Part shown: positions 16,048 to 23,872 of the stretch, one piece after another
Numbering within the stretch: the stretch's first letter is position 1
How the letters are laid out: each line of letters opens with the position of its first letter
Assembly: GCA_964446685.1 (NCBI GenBank)
Contig: CAYUPO010000014.1
Coordinates: 1 to 31,618, forward strand
Reading direction: 5' to 3'
Length of the DNA stretch: 31,618 nt
Source: CAZWRN01 sp964446685
Lineage (GTDB): Bacteria; Patescibacteriota; Microgenomatia; Daviesbacterales; UBA10151
The notes under the pieces: generated by a model
Seen by the model: only the letters and a program-made list of their open reading frames with translations
What the model was told of the DNA's origin: nothing
Databases searched by the model: none
Position numbers and translations under genes: made by a program

Positions 16048-17277
16048 AACTTTTCTTACGGCAAACTTAAAGATTTTCAACCATACAACAGGTCTTAAGT
16101 ATATTATAGCTTTAAATAAATAGCTAGAAAAAACACCATTTTTAACAAAGACATTAGCCTCAGAAAAAAAATACATATAATACAATCTGTTAAAAGCTGA
16201 GGAAAAAAGATCTTCATCTGTAAAAATACTTATTTTTTTTGCCATATTCTCAGAAAATTTTTTTACTTGAGGATTCAAATTTCTGCCACTTACTGCTAGT
16301 TTTACCTTTGGCAAGTAGTATTTATTGTAAAGCAAAAAAACGGCAAAAATAATATTATCTAATTTATATTTCTCGGCTATTTTGGACAGTACTAAAATAT
16401 TTGGCATCTTTTTTTTAAAAACATTAGCTAAAAAATTGTATCTATGGTAGCCTTTAAAATTATGATGAAAAATATGGGTTGCGAGATAAATTATTAAATA
16501 TGAATGATTTAAAATTTTATATTTTTCTCCAAGTACTGTCACAGTCGTCGCTTGATTTAATAATTCATTTGTAAAACTATTGCTCAGCGATGGGGAATAT
16601 AGAGCATCAGTACTCCCTAATTTAGTTTCAAAAAGCCCGGCTTTAAAATGAATATCAAAAATAATCTTAAACATGCCACGTACTTTGCAATATTCAAATG
16701 AGTGAACATCTTCTTTTGTTAATTGATGTATAGGAGATTCATGTGATGACTGACGCTGATATCCAATTTTAGTTAAAATAGCATGTATATTTTTTTGATC
16801 TTCCTTTTTAAATAATATATCACAGTCGGCAAAGTCTCTTCTGGGGAAAGATCCTTTATAATAAATATGTACTGGTAAGCCCTTTAAAAAAACATGCTGG
16901 ATATCCTGAGTATCAAGCTGTTTTTTAAACATTTTTATTTCTTCAAAATAATATGTGGATTGAAAAAGATAGTAATCATCTAATCGAATAGAATCCTCTC
17001 CTCGGTAAATTAGATTTACTTTGCCTAGAATCCTCTTTTTTTGGATTTTTTTATCCGGATATACATTATTATCACCTTTTGTCATTATCCAATTTTTTTT
17101 AGGATGGGTATAAATAACGCGATGAGTAATGTAGCCTTGTTTTACCGGGTAGGAAATTATTTCATCAACTGTTATTTGTTTAGAAAAAACAGGGAGTATT
17201 TCTACAATGTCCTGGTCATGGAGTATGGGGAGCATACTATTACCATAAGATTTAAGCCATCGACTTCGCGCCTTCAT
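15985..17277 (-). CDS. S26B signal-peptidase-like domain fused to nucleotidyltransferase
   Basis: In this 430-residue fusion, residues ~8-90 match the catalytic core of S26B (SipW/Sec11-type) signal peptidases. GNSMLPILHDQDIV holds the candidate Ser14, GYITHRV the His52, MTKGDNNVYPD the Asp69, and RILGKV the closing strand; no membrane anchor precedes them. Residues ~120-430 resemble the uncharacterised nucleotidyltransferase family PF14907: VFLKGLPVHIYY, then GSFPRRDFADCDILF with paired acids D151/D153. In RiPP clusters such nucleotidyltransferases accompany HprK-like kinases and modify the phosphopeptide. The peptidase-like part could cleave a leader. It follows the 57-residue peptide gene by 37 bp on the same strand. 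The fusion order and lack of an anchor are noteworthy. Confidence 0.78.
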   Translation of the reverse strand: MKARSRWLKSYGNSMLPILHDQDIVEILPVFSKQITVDEIISYPVKQGYITHRVIYTHPKKNWIMTKGDNNVYPDKKIQKKRILGKVNLIYRGEDSIRLDDYYLFQSTYYFEEIKMFKKQLDTQDIQHVFLKGLPVHIYYKGSFPRRDFADCDILFKKEDQKNIHAILTKIGYQRQSSHESPIHQLTKEDVHSFEYCKVRGMFKIIFDIHFKAGLFETKLGSTDALYSPSLSNSFTNELLNQATTVTVLGEKYKILNHSYLIIYLATHIFHHNFKGYHRYNFLANVFKKKMPNILVLSKIAEKYKLDNIIFAVFLLYNKYYLPKVKLAVSGRNLNPQVKKFSENMAKKISIFTDEDLFSSAFNRLYYMYFFSEANVFVKNGVFSSYLFKAIIYLRPVVWLKIFKFAVRKVLSFRNYFFGHKSVKKMIYIF

Positions 17278-17314
17278 AAATAATTAAAATGGAAACAAAA
17301 GACAGAATAAAAAA

Positions 17315-17488
17315 TTATGCACCGACGGTACCACAACAGCATTCACTGTGTCCGCTTGCAATATAAATGTTCCCAAAAACATTATAATCATCAGTCAAGG
17401 TTTTAGTGAAGAAGAAATTTGGCTTAATTTTCTTCTCAGATATTTTTGGAACACTATATTTTCTTTTATTCTTTGTCATTAGGTTCAT
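17315..17488 (-). CDS. Candidate RiPP precursor peptide, Cys/Gly-rich C-terminus
   Basis: This 57-codon ORF is too short for usual gene callers. Start ATG is at 17488 (or the in-frame ATG at 17479, nine bases on) and stop TAA at 17315-17317. The N-terminal part is basic and polar (MTKNKRKYSVPKISEKK, then FFFTKTLTDDYNVFGN), as leader peptides are. The C-terminus is IYIASGHSECCCGTVGA, with three consecutive Cys flanked by Ser, Thr and Gly, the composition of azole/azoline-modified cores such as the streptolysin S type. It lies within the divergent locus of YcaO and SagB genes and close to PqqD. A perfect TATAAT on the same strand lies directly upstream. No homologue is claimed; the call rests on composition, position and gene context. 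Confidence 0.75.
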   Translation of the reverse strand: MNLMTKNKRKYSVPKISEKKIKPNFFFTKTLTDDYNVFGNIYIASGHSECCCGTVGA

Positions 17489-17490
17489 AC

Positions 17491-17496
17491 ATTATA
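17491..17496 (-). promoter_or_regulatory. -10 box (TATAAT) of the candidate precursor gene
   Basis: On the minus strand TATAAT ends two bases before the ATG at 17488. Transcription would start 6-7 bases further, inside the first codons, leaving the in-frame ATG at 17479 with a leader of only ~5 nt. A poor -35 (TTGAAG, spacer only 13) is seen. This favours 17479 as the start if this promoter is used. Readthrough from the two genes upstream is the alternative. Confidence 0.45.
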
Positions 17497-17518
17497 CACT
17501 ATTATTTAACTTCAATTT

Positions 17519-18022
17519 TCACTGCAAAATATAAACTTCTGGTAAATACCATTTGGAATGGTTAAAGTCATAATAAGCTTCAATTTGAATATTTTGGCCA
17601 ATTTTTAAATCAGAATATTCGGCATTTGTTAAAGTTTCTCCATTTTTAAAAAGTACATATGTTTTTGAGTCGTTACTAATTATAAAAGGTGGATGGTTTT
17701 TATCTTTAACATCTGTAACTATTTCAGTGCCTTCAGGTAGTGTTTTAAGATCCCGGAGAACTGTTTGATAAGAAAATCTAAGCGAAAATCCGGTAATATA
17801 GTCATTTTTAATAGGTAGAGGAAGGAGGATACTATTATTTTTACCTAAAACAGGAGAAACAACTGAGGAATTAGAAATTGGAAAATGGAAAGAAGGATTA
17901 AGCAAAACCAGAAATAAGATTAAAGTTATAACAAATATAACTATATTAAGCACAATTTGGCTAATACCTTTTTCAGATATTTGTTCAAAGTCAGTAGAAA
18001 AATTTTTTAATATAGTATCCAT
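17519..18022 (-). CDS. Membrane-anchored beta-domain protein, adjacent to precursor
   Basis: This 167-residue protein has an N-terminal ~20-residue cytosolic stretch, one membrane segment (~24-42) and an outside beta-domain. The domain shares its closing pattern SDLKIGQNIQIEAYYDFNHSKWYLPEVYI with the neighbour at 18023 (DIKENLYVKLVVYYSISRNTWVLAEAYI), so the two are paralogues. The upstream paralogue's stop abuts this gene's start with no gap, showing an operon. The precursor peptide gene begins 30 bp after its stop. Possible roles are immunity, precursor docking or export support; none can be derived from motifs. A related small protein is at 3576-3977. Confidence 0.65.
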   Translation of the reverse strand: MDTILKNFSTDFEQISEKGISQIVLNIVIFVITLILFLVLLNPSFHFPISNSSVVSPVLGKNNSILLPLPIKNDYITGFSLRFSYQTVLRDLKTLPEGTEIVTDVKDKNHPPFIISNDSKTYVLFKNGETLTNAEYSDLKIGQNIQIEAYYDFNHSKWYLPEVYILQ

Positions 18023-18559
18023 TTATTTGTTTTTTTCCGGAATATAGGCTTCTGCAAGGACCCATGTATTACGTGATATAGAATAATAAACCACAAGCTT
18101 TACATATAAATTTTCTTTGATATCGGAAGTAGTTCCCATACCAGTGTAATTAAAATGATTATAGCCAAAAAAAACTTTCGTTTTGGGTGTCAGAATAATC
18201 TTTGGTAAAGCTGGGTCCTCTATATTTAATATGATTTGACTACCGCCAGATATTGGTTGAATACTTTTAATATTGCCATTAAAGTTATAGAAAACACCAT
18301 ATCCTAGTAGTGAAGAGTCCTTCGTATCTTGGTAAATATAGAAACTTTTTTCATCGTGCATTTTTGGTTGATAGGTATTACCATAAATCTTAGTAATAGA
18401 AGGGGGGATTTTATTGTTTTCCTTCAAAAGATAGATTAACACCACCCCGGTTAACATAATTATAAACCAGATTGTTAATGTTAATAAAAGATGTTTTTTC
18501 GGAAAAGTTTTTTGACTATAAGTTTGGGATGGTAATTGTGTATTTGGTACAGTGTCCAT
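18023..18559 (-). CDS. Membrane-anchored beta-domain protein, first gene of precursor operon
   Basis: This 178-residue protein has a ~24-residue polar N-terminus, a membrane segment (~25-45) and an outside domain. The domain has strand-turn repeats (IKSIQPISGGSQIILNI, PKIILTPKTKVFFGYN, LYVKLVVYY, NTWVLAEAYI), paralogous to the following gene. It is the promoter-proximal member of the minus-strand set 18559 to 15985 (two anchored proteins, peptide, peptidase-nucleotidyltransferase). Its start codon lies 40 bp from the divergent YcaO start. No catalytic residues are evident. Function unknown. Confidence 0.65.
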   Translation of the reverse strand: MDTVPNTQLPSQTYSQKTFPKKHLLLTLTIWFIIMLTGVVLIYLLKENNKIPPSITKIYGNTYQPKMHDEKSFYIYQDTKDSSLLGYGVFYNFNGNIKSIQPISGGSQIILNIEDPALPKIILTPKTKVFFGYNHFNYTGMGTTSDIKENLYVKLVVYYSISRNTWVLAEAYIPEKNK

Positions 18560-18570
18560 TTTATTTAATC

Positions 18571-18611
18571 TGATACAATTCCATTGTAAAAAATAAAATA
18601 TGCGACAACAA
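18571..18611. promoter_or_regulatory. Symmetric divergent promoter between precursor operon and YcaO
   Basis: The core is the perfect inverted repeat TACAAT-tcc-ATTGTA (18574-18588), which reads as a TACAAT -10 box on both strands. On + it is an extended -10 (TGATACAAT, 18571-18579), giving a start near 18586, 14 bases before the YcaO ATG. On - the TACAAT has TTGTTG (18606-18611 on +) 17 bases upstream, giving a start near 18576. The two -10 boxes face each other 3 bp apart, so RNA polymerase can probably occupy only one at a time. Confidence 0.6.
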
Positions 18612-19856
18612 GTAGGCGGGTTAGCTCAATTAGGCACAGATCAAAAAATTGAAAAATTAACCAATTTTTTGATCAAGCATCAGATAATTAAAAATTTTCA
18701 TATCATACCTAGCCCACCGGACGAACCCCTATTATTTCTATTCTCCTGTAGTTTGAAATTGAAGAACTCAAGCCAACAAGTTTCCGGAACAGGTGCTTCC
18801 ATAAAATCCAAGGAGTTTGCATTACTAAAATGTTTGGCTGAAGCTATTGAAAGGTATTCATTATGTATAAATAAGGAATCTAAAATTTATTTTATGGATA
18901 TTCATAATAAATCAATTTGGCATACTTTAAAAGCCAGTGGCAGTAAAAATGCTTGTCCAGGATGGGTTAAGGGATTGAACCTGACGAGCAATAAACCTGT
19001 AGATATTCCAGCCCAGTTGATCTATCTGGATTACAAAAACCGAGAAAACGAGAAACTAATCACCCAGAGTCTATCAACAGGAGCTGCGTTTGGTTCGACC
19101 AAATATTCAACTCTTTTAAGAGGCATATATGAATTAGTTGAAAGGGATGCTTTTTTAACGATTTTTTTGAATCAGATAAGTGCAACACAGATTAAATTAA
19201 CAGGTAAGACTGCAAGTGAAATAAAAAAAATGATCAGTAACATCGAGAAATATAATTTGGAAGTAAAAATATTTGATATTAAAAATGATCTTGGTATACC
19301 CACCTTTGCCTGTACAATAATTGATAAAACCGGATTTGGCCCATCCTGCTCGTTTGGTTTAAAATCCTCTTTCAATGAAAATAATGCTATTTTGGCTGCG
19401 ATTGAAGAATCATTGCATATCCGGTTATGGGTCAGAGGTCGAATGGTTGAGCAGAAGTTTAAAAGTAAATCAAATCATGCTAGTGATGTGAGAACTCAGG
19501 AGGACAGAATGATGTATTGGGCGCCAATAGATCAGTTGAAAAAATTAAACTTTTTATTCAGTCAGGTTAAAAAAACCAGAAATTACCCCGAAAATAGATT
19601 AAATGAGGAAGAAGAATTACAAAAAGTTTTAACCTCATTTAAAAAGAAAAAGTATCATGTTTACTATTGTGATGTAACTCCTGTAGAGATTAAAAAAATT
19701 GGTGGATTTATTTATAAAATTGTAATACCCAGTTTGCAGCCTTTTTATATTGATGAAAAATTAAAAGTAATAAATCAAAACCGCTTAGTCGATGTTGCAA
19801 AATACTTTAATAAATCAGTAACAAAACCAAATCCCATTCCTCATCCTTTTTTATAA
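18600..19856 (+). CDS. YcaO-domain cyclodehydratase (TOMM-type)
   Basis: This 418-residue YcaO protein uses ATP to activate peptide backbone amides, forming azolines from Cys/Ser/Thr or related backbone changes. The ATP/Mg-binding set is visible: SGTGAS (62-67), CLAEAIERYSL (78-88), STGAAFGST (159-167), RGIYELVERDAF (174-185) and AIEESLHIR (267-275). The C-terminus is Pro-rich (KPNPIPHPFL), the PxPxP ending typical of YcaOs that make azoline heterocycles, which argues against a TfuA-type thioamidation partner. No E1-like or ocin-ThiF partner is fused or adjacent; the PqqD-like protein at 15781 may recognise the leader. The stop is 5 bp before the SagB-like start. Substrate by context: the Cys-rich peptide at 17315-17488. 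Confidence 0.9.
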   Translation: MRQQVGGLAQLGTDQKIEKLTNFLIKHQIIKNFHIIPSPPDEPLLFLFSCSLKLKNSSQQVSGTGASIKSKEFALLKCLAEAIERYSLCINKESKIYFMDIHNKSIWHTLKASGSKNACPGWVKGLNLTSNKPVDIPAQLIYLDYKNRENEKLITQSLSTGAAFGSTKYSTLLRGIYELVERDAFLTIFLNQISATQIKLTGKTASEIKKMISNIEKYNLEVKIFDIKNDLGIPTFACTIIDKTGFGPSCSFGLKSSFNENNAILAAIEESLHIRLWVRGRMVEQKFKSKSNHASDVRTQEDRMMYWAPIDQLKKLNFLFSQVKKTRNYPENRLNEEEELQKVLTSFKKKKYHVYYCDVTPVEIKKIGGFIYKIVIPSLQPFYIDEKLKVINQNRLVDVAKYFNKSVTKPNPIPHPFL

Positions 19857-19861
19857 TATTT

Positions 19862-20590
19862 ATGGAAGCAATAAAATTAAGTAAATTAAAAATAAAAATT
19901 TTAGCAGACGCTTTAGGCAAACCAGTTATGAACTACCAAAAGTTACATCAAACAAGCAAAATATTGAAACTCTCTAACAAAAAAACCATAAATCCCAAAG
20001 TCCAATTAAAGGAATATATTCGACTGGAAAAGTTTATACTAGATAAATCAGACTTAGATCAAAATACAAAAAGTATCAGATTACATAGAAAAAAATCTAA
20101 AATAAGATTTGATTTAGACCAAATCAGTACAATTCTTTTTTTAAGTGGGGGACTAGAAAGAATTGAAAATGGATTGAGCACAAGTTTTCATTTGTATAAA
20201 GGTCAATATGCAGTTGAGGTTTATCTTTATTCGTTAGAATCAGAACTACCAGTTGGTTTTTATCATTATAATCCTTTAAATCATTCGCTAGATATTTTAC
20301 CTTTCAAAAAGGAACCAAACTTTAAGAACATATTAAAAAGTTTGAATAAGGCCAAAGTAGTTATATTTATTACCGGAGTTTTTGATAGATTGGTCAGTTT
20401 AACAGGAGATAGAGGCTATAATTTAGTATTAAAACAAACCGGTTATTTATCTCAAAACATTCGAGCAAATGCATCTTTATATGGTGTGGAGTCAAATATA
20501 GTCGAAGATTTTGTTAGTAACTCTATTGAGAGTTGTCTACAATTAGATAGTACCAGAGAAGCCGTGCTTGAGGTAATTAGTTTAAATTAA
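19862..20590 (+). CDS. SagB-type nitroreductase-fold dehydrogenase
   Basis: This 242-residue protein matches SagB/TOMM dehydrogenases, FMN enzymes that oxidise azolines to thiazoles/oxazoles. Visible blocks are KSKIRFDLDQISTILFLSGG (78-97), QYAVEVYLYSLE (115-126), PVGFYHYNPLNHSLDIL (130-146), VVIFITGVFDR (166-176), TGDRGYNLVLKQTGYLSQNI (181-200) and the closing LDSTREAVLEVI. The N-terminal FMN-phosphate Ser-x-Arg-x-Phe element is weak (IRLHRKKSKIRF), so activity needs checking. It follows YcaO by 5 bp and precedes a Cys/His-rich paralogue by 9 bp, suggesting one transcript for all three. Confidence 0.85.
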   Translation: MEAIKLSKLKIKILADALGKPVMNYQKLHQTSKILKLSNKKTINPKVQLKEYIRLEKFILDKSDLDQNTKSIRLHRKKSKIRFDLDQISTILFLSGGLERIENGLSTSFHLYKGQYAVEVYLYSLESELPVGFYHYNPLNHSLDILPFKKEPNFKNILKSLNKAKVVIFITGVFDRLVSLTGDRGYNLVLKQTGYLSQNIRANASLYGVESNIVEDFVSNSIESCLQLDSTREAVLEVISLN

Positions 20591-20599
20591 AACAACGTA

Positions 20600-21748
20600 A
20601 TGATAAAAAATAAATTATTTTTTTTCTTTGGAGTAGTATTACTAACAATAATATCTACTGCTTATTGCTATACATATAACAGATTTAGTTTCCAAAAAAG
20701 TGAACAATATGCTAATACTGCAATCCAAAAATGTAGAGATAACAGCAACTGGAAAGTGTGTTATTCAAAAGAACTCGAAAAAATAAACAAGAAAATAAGT
20801 TTTACAGATACTTTGGCAATAATGGAACTTATTAAAAAAGGGGATAGCAAAACCAGTTTTTGTCATATAATGGCGCATAATGTGGTCGCTAGTGAAGTTG
20901 AAAAAAATCCAGAAAAATGGTTATCAGTATTGAAATACTTAAATGATCCTTACTCCTGTAATACGGGATTTATTCATGGACTTGTCGAAGCCGAAAAAAA
21001 GTATAATCCGAACGTGAAATTTGACGAGAACGGAATTAAAAATTTATGTAAGGCAGTATTTGACGTTACTAAGACCAGCTTTTATTATCCCTGTGCCCAT
21101 GCAGCGGGTCATGTACTTCTAGTTGAATCATCAGCCAAAATTGATCCAGCCGCAGAAATTTGCAATAAACTGCCCAGGCATATGCAGGATCCATGTTTAG
21201 AAGGTATTTTTATGGAATATATAAATAGACCAAATCTAACCTTCCATGGGTTAACATCTGGGCCACTAAAAAAAGACGAAGTTACTGAAGAAGGTATGAT
21301 CCAATTATGTAATGCATATAGTGGAAATACAGCGATTGGCTGTTGGAAAGCTCTCGCACTGGTTATAAATGAAACTAAAAAAGCTGATATTCTTAAAATA
21401 AAGGAAGTTTGTAATAAGAGCAGTTTTTCAGAGGCCGCCAGAGAATGTTACTTCAGAGCTTTTGATTATGCTTTAAATGAAGATTTTTTTGATCAAAAAC
21501 AAATTAATGGACTCTGCAAAGATTATGAAAATGGAAACCAAGAATTTAAATGTTATGAAAATGCCATTCTCGCTCTTTTATACAAGAAAGAAAGGAATGT
21601 TAAGCTAGTTCAAGCATTATGCAATGCCGCACAAAATTCATTTCAAAGCCAATGCAACAATATAACCGAGAAATACTTTGGCAAAATAACTTCTGGAGGT
21701 AATGCAGCAAATATCAAATTACAAATTAATTCTTTTACACAAGAATAA
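20600..21748 (+). CDS. Membrane-anchored Cys/His-rich protein, paralogue 5
   Basis: This 382-residue unrecognised protein has a membrane segment at ~5-25 and an N-terminal Cys pair (C45, C54). The shared core is CHIMAH (88-93), CNTGFIHG (120-127), CAHAAGH (165-171) and CLEGIFMEY (199-207). The C-terminal helices each carry paired Cys (GCW, ECYF, KCYE, QCNN). It is the only paralogue placed in the same apparent transcript as the YcaO/SagB pair (9 bp after SagB), which is the best link between the Cys/His family and the peptide pathway. CAHAAGH replaces the usual C-x-HGxGH, so one Gly-His pair is altered. Function unknown. Confidence 0.85.
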   Translation: MIKNKLFFFFGVVLLTIISTAYCYTYNRFSFQKSEQYANTAIQKCRDNSNWKVCYSKELEKINKKISFTDTLAIMELIKKGDSKTSFCHIMAHNVVASEVEKNPEKWLSVLKYLNDPYSCNTGFIHGLVEAEKKYNPNVKFDENGIKNLCKAVFDVTKTSFYYPCAHAAGHVLLVESSAKIDPAAEICNKLPRHMQDPCLEGIFMEYINRPNLTFHGLTSGPLKKDEVTEEGMIQLCNAYSGNTAIGCWKALALVINETKKADILKIKEVCNKSSFSEAARECYFRAFDYALNEDFFDQKQINGLCKDYENGNQEFKCYENAILALLYKKERNVKLVQALCNAAQNSFQSQCNNITEKYFGKITSGGNAANIKLQINSFTQE

Positions 21749-21782
21749 AACTAAGTGACTTTTACTCAGTTGATGTTTCTGA

Positions 21783-22613
21783 TTATGCCGGAATATTTGG
21801 TCCTGATAATTTATGTAAAATCATAAGTTTATAAATAGTATTCATTACATCAGGTGTAGTTGATACCGCAACATCTATCTTTCTAGGCCCTGGATTATTG
21901 AATGAAGATCCTAGTTCGAATACCGGAGATGTTTGTCCATTTGGAAGCAAAAGTTTAGAACTTTTTCCATCTTTTGGCAGGTAAATACCCACACTAAAGC
22001 GCAACCTATTATTAGTATCGGTTACAATTTGACAAACAGAAGGTCTGTTTATGGTATATTTGCCTTCTGGTGACCCATCCCAAAAAGCAAAAAATAAGTC
22101 AGAATCTTTGTCGCCAACTGCAATTCTTCTGTGGTTCCCATCTCTGACAGGTTCATTGTTGTGAATAATTATTCCTGTGTTCATCGCTGATGGGGTTTTA
22201 TCTAGTTCAAGTTCAGCCATAACCACAGTATCATTGCTTGCTTCGATTGGCTGACCTCCCAAAAGAGATTGCATACTCCAGGCGCCAAATTTTGGATCAT
22301 GAGTAAATCTGAATGGTTTTTCTGGAGTGATTACAGAGATCTTCTCCCATCTGGAAACTTTTCCTTCAGGATCAGCTAAATTAGAGACAGATCTGGTCCA
22401 TGGTCTCCCAGGGTAAGGTTCCTCGACCTCATTAGAATTGGGATTGATGAAAGCACTGGGAAATGAGAACCCATCTTCTGAAGGGGATTCTTCAGACTGA
22501 GCGTAAGTGGTAGTAGGGTAATGCCTGCTGAGTGAACCGAAAAGAACAGCGCCTCCCAATTGAAGAAGCCTTCTTTTTGTTATGTGTGGTAATCGCTCGT
22601 TTCCAGTTTTCAT
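21783..22613 (-). CDS. Tat-exported protein of unknown function (beta-rich)
   Basis: This 276-residue protein has a twin-arginine signal: ITKRRLLQLGGAVLFGS (residues ~11-27), cleavage near YAQS (~40). The mature part (~235 residues) is beta-rich with conserved-looking stretches such as NTGIIIHNNEPVRDGNHRRIAVGD (written here only in part as NTGIIIHNNE and RRIAVGD) and DLFFAFWDGSPEGKY. These recall a jelly-roll/lectin-like fold, but no family can be named. Tat export implies folding in the cytoplasm before export, sometimes with a cofactor. It converges on the Cys/His-rich gene ending at 21748 and diverges from the one at 22697. Confidence 0.65.
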   Translation of the reverse strand: MKTGNERLPHITKRRLLQLGGAVLFGSLSRHYPTTTYAQSEESPSEDGFSFPSAFINPNSNEVEEPYPGRPWTRSVSNLADPEGKVSRWEKISVITPEKPFRFTHDPKFGAWSMQSLLGGQPIEASNDTVVMAELELDKTPSAMNTGIIIHNNEPVRDGNHRRIAVGDKDSDLFFAFWDGSPEGKYTINRPSVCQIVTDTNNRLRFSVGIYLPKDGKSSKLLLPNGQTSPVFELGSSFNNPGPRKIDVAVSTTPDVMNTIYKLMILHKLSGPNIPA

Positions 22614-22696
22614 TCTAGGGTATTATTTACCTTTACAAATTATGAGAAACTTACGTTAAAAGTGTACTCTTTTTTTTAGTAAAAGTAAACTATAAG

Positions 22697-23842
22697 ATGA
22701 AAAACCTAATAAAAAAACATATTAACAAACAGCATATTTATCTAGTTACGGTCATTTTACTCACTATGATTTTGGTTTCAGGGTTTATGCTTCTGCAGGG
22801 ACCCAAAATAATAGAAGCCAGAGTAACACATTTTTTAGCTAGTGGCATAATTCAAGAATGTCATACTAAGATTAATTGGCAGTATTGTTATGCCAATAAA
22901 TTAAGCGATCTAAATAGATATATTCCTTTCCGATTATCTATGCAGGTTTTTTTTGCAATTCAAAGAGATGATCCTCAGACTGAGATATGCCATGTTATAG
23001 TCCATAAATTGGGTGGAAGTGAGATTGCTAAGAACCCTGATGATTGGCTATCTATGTTTAAATATATACCGGATTCCAACATGTGCTTTACAGGGTTTAT
23101 TCACGGAGCGATGGAAGGAAAACAGCGTTATGATTCAGATTTTAAACTAAATCCTCAGACGGCAAATGAAATGTGTAATCAGATAAAAAAAATTATGAAT
23201 AATGACAATATGTATCCCTGTGGGCATGGACTTGGTCATATTATTTTAGTTGAAGAAAACAATGATTTAGTCAAAGCAGCAACGGTATGTACAGGATTGC
23301 AAGAAGGGTTACAAAGGTATTGCTTAGATGGTCTGTTCATGGAATATATTTTTAAATCAAATCTGATTTCACATGGAATGGCTGCTCCAATTGAGGAGAG
23401 TGAAAAGTATGCCAAAGAAATTGAAAGCATCTGCAAAACTTTTCGAGGGGAAAAAACAACTTCCTGTTGGAGAGAAATTTCCATGCTGTATTTTAAAATC
23501 GTCGGGACGGATATAACAAAGTTGTATCAATATTGTGAAAGAGGTATTTTAAATCAAAACGTTAATGCCTGTTATTTTCGAGTGCTGAGTGTGGTTGTAA
23601 TGGATCAAAAAGTTGACAAAAAACAGTTTGCATTTTTGTGTGATAAATATCGTAATAATGATTCTAGTTTATCCCTTTGCTACGACTGGGTTATTACTGG
23701 GATAATATACACTGATCCCAAACTGATCTATCTTATTAATGAGATATGCCAGGTTGCTCCGACTACTTTTAAAAACGAATGTTGGAAAATGAGAGATGAG
23801 CGAATAAAAATGTATGCTCCCACTAAGACAGTAAAATTATAA
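22697..23842 (+). CDS. Membrane-anchored Cys/His-rich protein, paralogue 6
   Basis: This is a 381-residue paralogue with its membrane segment at ~14-34. The Cys pair is C55/C64, and the core is CHVIVH (98-103), CFTGFIHG (130-137), CGHGLGH (175-181) and CLDGLFMEY (209-217). The C-terminal Cys-paired helices end with ECWKMRDERIKMYAP. It is the closest relative of the copy at 25466, which ends DCLKMKEQRIKMYAS, so the pair probably arose by a recent duplication. TATAAG directly abuts the ATG. The divergent 83-bp gap to the Tat gene at 22613 must hold both promoters. Confidence 0.85.
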   Translation: MKNLIKKHINKQHIYLVTVILLTMILVSGFMLLQGPKIIEARVTHFLASGIIQECHTKINWQYCYANKLSDLNRYIPFRLSMQVFFAIQRDDPQTEICHVIVHKLGGSEIAKNPDDWLSMFKYIPDSNMCFTGFIHGAMEGKQRYDSDFKLNPQTANEMCNQIKKIMNNDNMYPCGHGLGHIILVEENNDLVKAATVCTGLQEGLQRYCLDGLFMEYIFKSNLISHGMAAPIEESEKYAKEIESICKTFRGEKTTSCWREISMLYFKIVGTDITKLYQYCERGILNQNVNACYFRVLSVVVMDQKVDKKQFAFLCDKYRNNDSSLSLCYDWVITGIIYTDPKLIYLINEICQVAPTTFKNECWKMRDERIKMYAPTKTVKL

Positions 23843-23872
23843 TCCCGGAGCTGATCTCCAGAAACTATTTCT

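Noticed and set aside
18600..19856. YcaO as a thioamide-forming enzyme or RimO-linked YcaO
   Set aside because: No TfuA gene is adjacent, and the Pro-rich PxPxP C-terminus plus the SagB neighbour favour azoline/azole formation.
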